Source of the DNA: an uncultured Porphyromonadaceae bacterium
Lineage (GTDB): Bacteria > Bacteroidota > Bacteroidia > Bacteroidales > Muribaculaceae
DNA: 16,153 nt
Assembly (NCBI GenBank): GCA_900548875.1
Contig: URMA01000067.1
Span: 1 to 16,153, forward strand
Reading direction: 5' to 3'
Part shown: positions 1-6,858 of the stretch, one piece after another
How positions within the stretch are numbered: position 1 is the first letter of the stretch
How the letters are laid out: every line of letters starts with the position of its first letter
Translations under genes and position numbers: made by a program
Notes under the pieces: generated by a model
Databases searched by the model: none
Told to the model about the DNA's origin: nothing
Seen by the model: only the letters and a program-made list of their open reading frames with translations

Positions 1-177
1 GACGAGATGGGATACGTACAGAAAGAGCGGAAACGTTCCAGAACAGCTAAAGACGAAAGACTGAAGATCGGAGTGGTAACACAGCTTGCCAGATCTTCTT
101 TTATGCAGGAAGTAAACCGTGGTATTGAGAAGGCAGCCGTGGAACTGAAAGAAAAAGGGATGCGTTTGGAATTTTAA
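1..177 (+). pseudogene. LacI-family regulator, C-terminally truncated (5' end outside window)
   Basis: The frame is open from base 1 and ends at TAA 175-177, giving 58 visible residues. They begin DEMGYVQKER, which fits the end of a LacI-type DNA-binding domain (consensus 'L.E.GY.pN'), followed by a basic linker and KIGVVTQLARSSFMQEVNRG, the first beta strand and helix of a periplasmic-binding-protein-like sensor domain. A complete family member would continue for about 250 more residues; here the frame stops after RLEF. In the +1-shifted frame a few more residues (TYFNDRTQ) resemble the next strand, as if one T had been lost from the TTTT tract at 172-175, but that frame ends at 201-203. So both a frameshift and a deletion of the sensor domain are possible. 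A protein with only the DNA-binding part might still bind DNA without sensing a ligand. The family call is fair; the pseudogene status is inference. Confidence 0.6.
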
Positions 178-199
178 CTTATTTTAATGATAGAACTCA

Positions 200-1384
200 A
201 TGAAAAATCTGCTCTATTCTACCATAATAGGTGATATATGCGGCTCTGTCTATGAATTTAGTCCGGAACGCAACTATAGCAAAATCAACCTGACCGACAG
301 CCGTTCGGACTTCACCGACGATACGGTGTGTACGCTGGCCGTGGCCGACGCGCTGATGTCAGGAAAGACCATGGCCGACGCCACACTGGAATGGTGCCGG
401 CGCTATCCGGGAAGAGGCTACGGAGGAATGTTCCTCCAATGGCTGCGAAACGGCGGCGGAGCGCCCTACAACAGCTTCGGCAACGGTTCCGCCATGCGCT
501 GTTCGGCGGTGGGATTCAGTGCCCGTTCGGCCGACGAATGCATTCATCTGGCCACGGCATCCGCCCATTTCACCCACAATCACCCGGAAGGCATCAAGGG
601 AGCTGTAGCGACAGCCCTCTGCATCTACCACCTGATGGAAGGAAAAGACAAGGAATTTGTCCGTGAAAATGTGCTGCGCACCTACTACCCGCACTATGCA
701 GACGCAAAACTCGACAGCCTGCGTCCGTCCTACCGGTTTAACGAGACCTGCCAGGAAACGGTACCGCAGTCGATTCTCTGCTTTCTGGAGTCAAACAGTT
801 TTGAGGACTGCCTGAAACTGTGCTATTCGATGGGTGGCGATGCCGACACGATGGGAGCCATAGCGGCACCGATGGCCTATGCCTTCTACCGCCACATCCC
901 CGACTATCTGATGGCACTGGCATCCAATCGCCTTCCTGCCGAAATGACGGCCGCCTGCCGGAGGTTCGACCGCTTTTCCGACGAAGTCAAAGGCCGTCCG
1001 CGCGTTTCAAGGGCGAAAATCATCACGCTCGAACCCGACGAAGTGTTCGTGTTCGGCAGCAATCTGCGGGGAATGCACAACGGCGGCGCGGCACGCTACG
1101 CGATGGACCGCTTCGGGGCGGAACCGGGCACGGGAGTGGGAATGACAGGACGGTGCTATGCCATCCCGACAATGCAGGGAGGCGTGGAAACAATCGTCCC
1201 CTATGTGAATGATTTTTTTGACTATGCACGGAACCATCCGGAACTGAAATTCCTTGTCACCCGCATCGGCTGCGGCATAGCAGGATTTAAAGATACAGAA
1301 ATTGCTCCGCTTTTCAAAGCGGCTTACGATGTTACGAACGTACTGTTGCCAACGACGTTCTGGGATATTTTAGACTATATGTAG
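200..1384 (+). CDS. ADP-ribosylglycohydrolase fused to an A1S_2505-like C-terminal domain
   Basis: The protein has 394 residues in two parts. Residues 1-260 carry the ADP-ribosylglycohydrolase (DraG/ARH) signature: GDICGS (11-16), the metal-binding TDDT (39-42), GNGSAMR (94-100) and GGDADTMG (212-219), the acidic residues that bind the two Mg ions. This family removes ADP-ribose from modified proteins or small molecules in the cytoplasm. Residues 273-394 (FVFGSNLRGMHNGGAARYA at 283-301, RCYAIPT at 318-324, VTRIGCGIAGF at 353-363) resemble the small domain that databases name A1S_2505 family, often met in phages; its biochemical role is not known to me. There is no signal peptide. The start ATG overlaps the last stop of the shifted upstream frame, and no promoter is clear. 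All catalytic motifs appear intact. The hydrolase call is firm; the substrate and the partner domain's function are open. Confidence 0.9.
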   Translation: MKNLLYSTIIGDICGSVYEFSPERNYSKINLTDSRSDFTDDTVCTLAVADALMSGKTMADATLEWCRRYPGRGYGGMFLQWLRNGGGAPYNSFGNGSAMRCSAVGFSARSADECIHLATASAHFTHNHPEGIKGAVATALCIYHLMEGKDKEFVRENVLRTYYPHYADAKLDSLRPSYRFNETCQETVPQSILCFLESNSFEDCLKLCYSMGGDADTMGAIAAPMAYAFYRHIPDYLMALASNRLPAEMTAACRRFDRFSDEVKGRPRVSRAKIITLEPDEVFVFGSNLRGMHNGGAARYAMDRFGAEPGTGVGMTGRCYAIPTMQGGVETIVPYVNDFFDYARNHPELKFLVTRIGCGIAGFKDTEIAPLFKAAYDVTNVLLPTTFWDILDYM

Positions 1385-1388
1385 ATTT

Positions 1389-1402
1389 CGGGCTGAAGCC
1401 CG
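1389..1402 (+). other. Short hairpin just after the glycohydrolase stop codon
   Basis: CGGGC-TGAA-GCCCG forms a 5-bp GC stem with a four-base loop, four bases after the stop codon. No T-run follows, so it is at best a weak or Rho-assisted end or an mRNA 3' stabiliser. Confidence 0.4.
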
Positions 1403-1472
1403 TCGGACAACTAATGGACTGACAACGGCGTAGACGTATGGGATTTTTACGACAACCGCAATGAAGAAGTGT

Positions 1473-1495
1473 AAAAAATCAGGCAGTGATGCCTG
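1473..1495 (-). terminator. Possible intrinsic terminator (minus-strand reading)
   Basis: CAGGCA-GTGA-TGCCTG (1480-1495) is a perfect 6-bp hairpin. Read on the minus strand it is followed by ATTTTTT (complement of 1473-1479), as in an intrinsic terminator; read on the plus strand it is followed by the weaker TTCCTTTCT. It may back up the terminator at 1593-1633, or catch glycohydrolase read-through on the plus strand. Confidence 0.35.
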
Positions 1496-1512
1496 TTCCT
1501 TTCTAAAACAAG

Positions 1513-1590
1513 TTCCGCGCGACTGCGGAAACATGAGATATTGACGCCGTAGCAGTATTGCGTGCACACAAAGGCAATTCTGCCACACGC
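1513..1590. other. Gene-free stretch with two further small hairpins
   Basis: TTCCGC-GCGACT-GCGGAA (1513-1530) is a 6-bp hairpin. The segment 1560-1590 can fold with GCGTG/CACGC outside and GGCA-ATTC-TGCC inside (1573-1584). With the other hairpins these make most of 1385-1640 structured. I see no protein-coding gene here and no clear promoter, so the structures may be terminator remnants or intergenic repeats. Confidence 0.3.
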
Positions 1591-1592
1591 AA

Positions 1593-1633
1593 AAAGGCAT
1601 TCTTTCCCGAGCGAGTCGGAGAAGAATGCCTTT
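1593..1633. terminator. Bidirectional intrinsic terminator between converging genes
   Basis: AAAGGCATTCTT (1593-1604) is the exact inverse of AAGAATGCCTTT (1622-1633), a 12-bp perfect stem; the 17-base interior has a further CCGA/TCGG pairing. On the minus strand the stem runs into TTTTT, ending trpB transcripts; on the plus strand it runs into TTTCATTTT, ending glycohydrolase transcripts. It now lies 235 bases past the trpB stop because of the insertion described at 1637-1850; without that insert it would start about 25 bases past the stop, the normal distance. Confidence 0.8.
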
Positions 1634-1641
1634 CATTTTAA

Positions 1642-1660
1642 CCCAAATCGGTCATTAGAC
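1642..1660 (+). repeat. Left terminal inverted repeat of the MITE-like element
   Basis: CCCAAATCGGTCATTAGAC; 18 of 19 bases match the reverse complement of 1827-1845. Preceded by the direct repeat TTTAA. Confidence 0.7.
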
Positions 1661-1826
1661 TTTATGGTGGATTTCGTGCTGCTGTCAGGTAGATTGATTT
1701 CTGTCTTTGTCGAAGATGTAGCGGGCTACATCGAGAAAAAGCAGGAAACAAGATGCCGACTGCAGTGCGGAAGACTATTAAAGAACCAACAAAAGCATAC
1801 CGTCAACAGCCCAACCTTGTTTGGCG

Positions 1827-1845
1827 GTCTAATGACCGCTTTGGG
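1827..1845 (-). repeat. Right terminal inverted repeat of the MITE-like element
   Basis: Reads CCCAAAGCGGTCATTAGAC on the minus strand and is followed on the plus strand by TTTAA. The inner part also forms its own hairpin GCGGTC-TAAT-GACCGC (1824-1839), which the left repeat forms only partly (GTC-ATTA-GAC). Confidence 0.7.
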
Positions 1846-1867
1846 TTTAACAGCAAGACTGCCGTTT

Positions 1868-3235
1868 CTATATCAACTTTTCCAAATCCTTCGTATTTTC
1901 ACGCACCATTTCATCGGTCACCTCATAGTTGGCAAGATCGCCGGACAAGTACATATCGTAGGACGCCATGTCAATGAGCCCATGCCCCGACAGGTTGAAC
2001 AGTATCACCTTACTCTCGCCTGCTTCCTTTGCCTTCTTGGCTTCGCGGATAGCGGCGGCAATGGCATGCGACGATTCCGGAGCCGGAATGATGCCTTCCG
2101 TCTGTGCAAAAAGCGTACCTGCGGCAAATGTTTCCAACTGAGGAATATCGACGGCGTCAATCAAGCCGTTTTCTTTCAACTGGCTGACAATAGCCCCTGC
2201 TCCGTGATAACGCAGACCACCGGCATGAATATTGGCAGGTGCAAAATTATGCCCCAACGTACACATCGGAATCAGCGGCGTGTAGCCGGCTTCATCGCCG
2301 TAATCATACTGGAACACACCGCGTGTCAGTTTCGGACAGGACGACGGTTCTGCGGCAATGAAACGTGTGTTGTGTTCACCGGTAAAGTTATGGCGCAGGA
2401 ACGGGAACGAGATACCCGAGAAATTACTTCCGCCGCCAAAACAGCCGATAACCACATCGGGATATTCTCCGGTCATTGCCATCTGTTTTTCGGCCTCAAG
2501 ACCAATAACCGTCTGATGGAGCGCTACGTGATTCATCACCGACCCCAGCGTATACTTGCAGTTGGGAGTAGACATAGCCAACTCTACCGCTTCCGAAATG
2601 GCCGTTCCCAAAGAGCCCTGATAATTCGGATTATCGGTAATTATCTTCCGCCCGGCCTTAGTCGACATACTCGGCGAGGCAATGACCTCGGCACCATAAG
2701 TCTGCATGATAGAACGGCGGTAAGGCTTCTGATTGTAGGACACCTTTACCATATATACGGCAAGCGCCAGTCCGAAGTGCTTGGCTGCCAACGACAATGC
2801 CGCACCCCACTGTCCGGCACCCGTTTCCGTTGTAATGTTCGTCACGCCCTGCTTCTTGGCATAATAGGCCTGGGCGATAGCGGAATTCAACTTATGGGAG
2901 CCGACCGGGCTGACACTCTCGTTCTTGAAATAGATGTGAGCCGGAGTGTCCAAAGCTTTTTCCAGTCCGCGTGCACGAACCAAAGGTGTCGGACGCCAAA
3001 TCTTGTACATGTCGCGCACTTCCTCCGGGATCTCAATCCAACGGTCGGTTGTGTTCATTTCCTGGTTTGCAACAGCCTCTGTAAACAAAGGATACAAGTC
3101 TTCAGCCTTCAACGGCTCTTTTGTGGCAGGATTCAACATCGGACGCGGTTTTACAGGCATATCGACCATAATGTTATACCATGCTTCCGGTATTTCCTTC
3201 TCCATCAACAAGAATTTCTTTGATTCGTCTTTCAT
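1868..3235 (-). CDS. trpB: Tryptophan synthase beta chain, TrpB2 type
   Basis: This 455-residue PLP enzyme condenses indole with L-serine to make tryptophan. It has the long N-terminus and sequence style of the TrpB2 subfamily rather than TrpB1 (about 400 residues). Visible features are EKEIPEAWYNI near the start, WRPTPL (80-85), the PLP-lysine motif VGSHKLNS with Lys115, TETGAGQWG (136-144) with the catalytic Glu137, the phosphate-binding GGGSN (267-271) and NLSGHG near the end. All key residues are present. No trpA or other trp gene is adjacent, as is common for TrpB2, which is thought to work without TrpA, for example in indole salvage. The first ATG is kept because family members start a few residues before the EKEIP motif. 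It is transcribed alone from the promoter at 3265-3295 and converges on the glycohydrolase gene. Confidence 0.95.
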   Translation of the reverse strand: MKDESKKFLLMEKEIPEAWYNIMVDMPVKPRPMLNPATKEPLKAEDLYPLFTEAVANQEMNTTDRWIEIPEEVRDMYKIWRPTPLVRARGLEKALDTPAHIYFKNESVSPVGSHKLNSAIAQAYYAKKQGVTNITTETGAGQWGAALSLAAKHFGLALAVYMVKVSYNQKPYRRSIMQTYGAEVIASPSMSTKAGRKIITDNPNYQGSLGTAISEAVELAMSTPNCKYTLGSVMNHVALHQTVIGLEAEKQMAMTGEYPDVVIGCFGGGSNFSGISFPFLRHNFTGEHNTRFIAAEPSSCPKLTRGVFQYDYGDEAGYTPLIPMCTLGHNFAPANIHAGGLRYHGAGAIVSQLKENGLIDAVDIPQLETFAAGTLFAQTEGIIPAPESSHAIAAAIREAKKAKEAGESKVILFNLSGHGLIDMASYDMYLSGDLANYEVTDEMVRENTKDLEKLI

Positions 3236-3264
3236 AATTATACAGTTTTATTGTATACACTACA

Positions 3265-3295
3265 CAAATATACAACATTCCTATTAATAACCAAC
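3265..3295 (-). promoter_or_regulatory. Bacteroidota-type promoter of trpB2
   Basis: Read on the minus strand, TATATTTG (complement of 3265-3272) matches the -7 consensus TAnnTTTG. GTTG (complement of 3292-3295) stands 19 bases upstream at the -33 position. The start codon is 29 bases downstream of the -7 element. No Shine-Dalgarno sequence precedes the ATG, which is usual in this phylum. Confidence 0.6.
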
Positions 3296-3327
3296 TATTT
3301 TCAAAGAAAAATTTGTCGAATTGCCAT

Positions 3328-3368
3328 AAAAAAGCGGAATATGCAGAAAAATTCCCACATATTCCGCT
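3328..3368 (-). terminator. Intrinsic terminator of the efflux operon
   Basis: AGCGGAATATG (3333-3343) and CATATTCCGCT (3358-3368) form a perfect 11-bp stem with a 14-base loop. On the minus strand the stem is followed directly by TTTTTT. It lies 58 bases after the stop of the PII-like gene and just upstream of the trpB promoter, separating the two transcripts. Confidence 0.9.
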
Positions 3369-3426
3369 CAAATTATTTAAAGATGCCACCGGCAACAGCC
3401 ATTCAGTGGCAATCCAACATTTCGCA

Positions 3427-3720
3427 CTACAGGGAGCGCTCCACCGTCCAGCAGAAAGCGCGCAATCCCAATTGAGGACTGTCGTCATCCACCTTCTTCA
3501 GTTCAGCAAATAAACTGTCGACCAGCTCGTCGGGCACCATCAACATATAGGCACTGTTGAGCGTCGGCCAGGCGTGCGAACCCAAATGCGGTTCTCCGCT
3601 GTTCGAGCCGGCACCGATAAGGGTTTCCCATCCGGTAAAGCCCTTCAAGCCCAATCGCAGCATTACCAAATTGACATCTTCAAGATGCGCCTGATTGAAA
3701 GATACAAAAACTGCTTTCAT
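3427..3720 (-). CDS. PII-like protein linked to RND efflux (PII new-group type)
   Basis: This protein of 97 residues (MKAVFVSFNQAHLEDVNLVM at the start, GWETLIGAGSNSGEPHLGSH at 30-49, and a final strand LGLRAFCWTVERS at 84-96) has the size and strand-helix rhythm of a ferredoxin-like PII/CutA trimer subunit. The Gly-rich stretch 35-48 sits where the T-loop would be, and the uridylylated tyrosine of GlnB is not evident. A PII subgroup encoded next to heavy-metal or RND efflux genes (called PII-NG, 'new group') is described in the literature, and this gene fits it by position. It starts 13 bases after the permease stop and is the last gene of the operon. Its ligand and effect on the pump are unknown; a sensor or regulator of pump activity is the natural guess. 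A CutA-like protein is the alternative. Confidence 0.75.
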   Translation of the reverse strand: MKAVFVSFNQAHLEDVNLVMLRLGLKGFTGWETLIGAGSNSGEPHLGSHAWPTLNSAYMLMVPDELVDSLFAELKKVDDDSPQLGLRAFCWTVERSL

Positions 3721-3733
3721 TGTTTCTTCACTT

Positions 3734-6700
3734 TTATTTGTTTGCTGAAATCTTTTTCAATTCCTTTTTACGTTTGCGTTTCACGCCACGGGCGGCAAAC
3801 GAACTGTACATCGTAGGAATGATAATCAAGGTAATCAATGTGGAGAACGAAAGACCCCAAGCCACTGACAAACCTAACGAGCGCCACATTTCCGAACCTT
3901 CGCCCGTACCCATTGCCATAGGAATCATACCGAAGACAGTGGTAAGCGTAGTCATCAGGATAGGACGGAGACGCGATTTGCCGGAAGTGACAACAGCGTG
4001 CACAATGCCCAGTCCGCGCTCACGGCAAAGCATGATGTAGTCGATGAGCACAATACCGTTGTTCACCACGATACCCACCAGCATCAATACGCCCAACAAT
4101 GCCATAACGCCCATAGGTGTTCCGGTCACAAAGAAACCGATGAACACACCCGTCAAGGCAAACGGGATAGAGAACATGATGACAAACGGATAGGTCAACG
4201 ACTCAAACTGCGACGCCATGATAATGAATACCAAAACGATAATCAACGCCATCAGCATAAAGAGGTCGGAGAATGTATCCTGCTGGTCCTCGAACGTACC
4301 GCCAAACTGCCAGTTGAAGCCTGTAGGCATTTCCACTTCGTCCATCACCTTGCGCGCTGCCGTGACAATATCACTCATCGCATATCCGTGTCCGACAACA
4401 CAGGAAACGGTGATGACACGCTGACGGTCCTTACGTTCAATTGTAGGAGGCGACTGTGCCTCAACCACCTGTCCGAGGTCGCGAATCTTCACGCCCTGTC
4501 CCGACGGAGTGTAGATGGTGATGTTTTCAATATCTTCAATAGACTCGCGGAACTTACGGTCGTAACGGATACGGATATCGTATTCGTCACCGTCCTCACG
4601 ATAGTAGGACGACACATTACCGTTAATACGGTTTCGCAGATAAGTGGCGGCCGTCGACATGTTCAGTCCGTGGAGCGCCAGCTTTTCACGGTCGAAATCC
4701 ACACGGTATTCCGGCGTATATTCGTCACGGCTGATGTTCACTTCCGAACAGCCTGCCACTTTACGCATACGCTGTGCAATGTCGGCAACCAGCGCATCGC
4801 CCTTGGCAAAGTCGTAGCCATAGACTTCGATGTCGACCGCGGTCTGACCGCCGGCACCGCCCTGACCACCGCCTTCCTGCACCTGGAATGTGCGGATTTC
4901 AGGATATTCGGCCAAATCCTTACGCATTTCGTCGCAGATTTCCGTCAGCGAACGGTCGCGCTGGGTTGACGTACAGGTACGGATATTGTATTTGATGATA
5001 TTGTTACCATTGTCGGAAAGGTTACCGAACACGTTGTCCTCACCGGCCTGACCTTCCGAGAAGTTGATGTTCTCGATTTCCGGGTATTTTTTACGGAACT
5101 GTTCGGTAATGCGCATCGCCAGGTCACGTGTGATTTCCTGACGCGTTCCGGTCGGGAGTTTCACGGTCATACTGATACGAGCATTATCCTGTGTCGGGAA
5201 ATATTCCGTCTTAATCAACGGGAAAAGAATGAATGTCGACACCACGAACAGCGTCAGCATGAATCCAATAGTCAGCGTACGGTGGCCTACACACCAGCGA
5301 AGCAAACGGCCATATGCATTGGTCACCTTCTTCAAGCCTCTGTCGAACGGGTCGGAAACCATTTTTTGGAAAAGGTTCCGCTTGTCGGACAAACGCAGCA
5401 TCAACGAGCAGAGTGTCGGAGTAAGCGTAATGGCACCGATTGTGGAGACAGTAAGGATAATCGTTACCATCCAACCCAACTGGCCGAACATCACACCGGC
5501 CATACCTTCAATCATGGTCAACGGCAGGAACACGGCAATCGTGGTCAGCGTAGACGCCATAACGGAAATAGCCACCTCATTGGTTGCAAACATGGCAGCC
5601 TGCCGCGGCCGGCTACCCCGCTCTATATGGGTGGTAATGTTCTCCAACACCACAATCGCGTTGTCGACCACCATACCGATAGCGATTGACAAGGCACTCA
5701 TGGACACGATATTCAGCGTGTTGCCCGATGCCAACAAATAAATCAATGCCGCCAGCAAAGAAATCGGGATAGTGAGCACAATCACAAACGTAGCACGCCA
5801 TCGTCCGAGGAACAACAGCACCACAAGGCTCACAATCAACATGGTGGTAATGATGGTTTCCTTCAAGGACTCAATCGTAAGAATAATATTGTCGGAGGTA
5901 TCGACAATCACGCCGATTTCCACATCGGAAGGCAATGTCTTCTGAATCTGCGGCAAACGGCGCTTCACTTCGTTGGCAATATCCACCGAGTTGGCACCGG
6001 CCTGCTTCTGAATGACAATCATACCGCCCTTCGAGCCGTTTGTATAGGATTCTTCCGCACGTTCTTCGGGAGCATCGATAATTCGGGCCACATCACGGAG
6101 ATAAACCGACGCGCCGTTGGAATAACCCACTACAAGATTCAACATTTCGTTGACATCGGTAAATTCCTTCTGCACACGCATGGAATAAACATTCGAACCG
6201 ATATCAATGGAACCGGCCGGCACATTGCGGTTTTCGTTGGCAATCACCTGGCCAAGCGTTTCAATTGAAATGCCATAGGCTTCCAGTTTGTACGGGTCAC
6301 ACAGAATCTGAATCTCACGTTCCGGCAAACCGGAAATAGAAACCGTACCCACGCCGGAAACACGTGCCAGCGGAGTGGCGACGTTGTCGTCAAGGATTTT
6401 ATACAATCCCGACATACTTTCGTCGGCTGTCACCGACAGGATAAGGATAGGAATATCCTCCGTTCCGAACTTGAACAAAATCGGAGTCGTTGCCCCGTCG
6501 GGCAGGGTAGTCACCTGGTCAAGCTTGTCGCGCACGTCGTTGGTGGCAACATCAATGTCAATACCATACTCGAATTCCAAAGTGATGAGCGAAATGTTTT
6601 CACGCGATTTGGAAGTAATGTGCTTCAAGTCGCTCACACCGTTCAGGACATTCTCCAACGGACGGGTCACGTTCGTTTCGATATCCTCCGCACTCGCACC

Positions 6701-6856
6701 CGAATAGGTGGTCATCACCATGATGGAGTTGGTCTCGATTTCCGGGAACAAGTCGATGGACAACCTGCTCAGCGAGAAAAGCCCCATAATGGCAATTCCC
6801 ATGAAAATCAATATTGTGGTAATCGGCCTTTTTACGGCCGCCTGATATACACTCAT
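3734..6856 (-). CDS. RND-family efflux permease (AcrB-like, HAE type)
   Basis: At 1040 residues this is the usual length for an RND inner-membrane pump that exports drugs, detergents or metals, driven by proton entry. The layout is TM1 (about 12-30), a first periplasmic porter/docking loop (about 35-330), TM2-6, a long amphipathic segment near 490-520, TM7, a second loop, then TM8-12. TM4 reads GMVVDNAIVVLEN (394-406), with Asp398 at the place of AcrB Asp407/408 but only one Asp. The TM10 segment reads GIVVNNGIVLID and lacks the AcrB Lys940. The tail is very basic (KRKRKKELKK). A Gly-rich GGGQGGAGG insert lies in the second loop. The stop of the adaptor gene is 2 bases before this start, so the two are translationally close. 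Substrate is unknown; the sequence is nearer AcrB/SwrC than CusA. Confidence 0.96.
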   Translation of the reverse strand: MSVYQAAVKRPITTILIFMGIAIMGLFSLSRLSIDLFPEIETNSIMVMTTYSGASAEDIETNVTRPLENVLNGVSDLKHITSKSRENISLITLEFEYGIDIDVATNDVRDKLDQVTTLPDGATTPILFKFGTEDIPILILSVTADESMSGLYKILDDNVATPLARVSGVGTVSISGLPEREIQILCDPYKLEAYGISIETLGQVIANENRNVPAGSIDIGSNVYSMRVQKEFTDVNEMLNLVVGYSNGASVYLRDVARIIDAPEERAEESYTNGSKGGMIVIQKQAGANSVDIANEVKRRLPQIQKTLPSDVEIGVIVDTSDNIILTIESLKETIITTMLIVSLVVLLFLGRWRATFVIVLTIPISLLAALIYLLASGNTLNIVSMSALSIAIGMVVDNAIVVLENITTHIERGSRPRQAAMFATNEVAISVMASTLTTIAVFLPLTMIEGMAGVMFGQLGWMVTIILTVSTIGAITLTPTLCSLMLRLSDKRNLFQKMVSDPFDRGLKKVTNAYGRLLRWCVGHRTLTIGFMLTLFVVSTFILFPLIKTEYFPTQDNARISMTVKLPTGTRQEITRDLAMRITEQFRKKYPEIENINFSEGQAGEDNVFGNLSDNGNNIIKYNIRTCTSTQRDRSLTEICDEMRKDLAEYPEIRTFQVQEGGGQGGAGGQTAVDIEVYGYDFAKGDALVADIAQRMRKVAGCSEVNISRDEYTPEYRVDFDREKLALHGLNMSTAATYLRNRINGNVSSYYREDGDEYDIRIRYDRKFRESIEDIENITIYTPSGQGVKIRDLGQVVEAQSPPTIERKDRQRVITVSCVVGHGYAMSDIVTAARKVMDEVEMPTGFNWQFGGTFEDQQDTFSDLFMLMALIIVLVFIIMASQFESLTYPFVIMFSIPFALTGVFIGFFVTGTPMGVMALLGVLMLVGIVVNNGIVLIDYIMLCRERGLGIVHAVVTSGKSRLRPILMTTLTTVFGMIPMAMGTGEGSEMWRSLGLSVAWGLSFSTLITLIIIPTMYSSFAARGVKRKRKKELKKISANK

Positions 6857-6858
6857 AG

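Larger units (their letters stand above)
1637..1850. mobile_element. MITE-like element with terminal inverted repeats and 5-bp target duplication
   Basis: The core 1642-1845 (204 bp) is bounded by 19-bp inverted repeats, CCCAAATCGGTCATTAGAC at 1642-1660 and its inverse at 1827-1845, differing at one base (T1648 against the complement of C1839). Both ends are flanked by the same direct repeat TTTAA (1637-1641 and 1846-1850), as expected for a 5-bp target site duplication. The size, the lack of a recognisable transposase and the ends fit a miniature inverted-repeat transposable element or a deletion derivative of an insertion sequence. One plus-strand frame is open across it, but its translation (from ATG 1664) resembles nothing I know. 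An internal hairpin GATGTAG-CGGG-CTACATC lies at 1715-1732. The IS family that would mobilise it is not identified. It inserted between the trpB stop and the trpB terminator. Confidence 0.65.

Noticed and set aside
1415..1473. Short frame ending GVDVWDFYDNRNEEV before a stop
   Set aside because: It looks faintly like a protein C-terminus and might be a gene remnant, but it has a stop just upstream (1412-1414) and is too short to support.
1425..1550. Inverted pair ACGGCGT (1425-1431) / ACGCCGT (1544-1550)
   Set aside because: Seven bases at a distance of more than 100 is expected by chance; no target duplication or other support.
1664..1870. Open frame across the MITE-like element as a possible transposase fragment
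   Set aside because: No DDE, HUH or recombinase motif is visible, and the openness is shared with the antisense frame of trpB2.
1562..3223. Long plus-strand open frame of 553 codons
   Set aside because: It runs antisense through trpB2, whose translation has every TrpB motif; the plus-strand product has no recognisable domain and crosses the MITE-like element and a terminator.
3998..4969. Plus-strand frame of 323 codons inside the permease gene
   Set aside because: Composition shadow of the opposite strand; the product is rich in His, Arg and Gln with no domain character.
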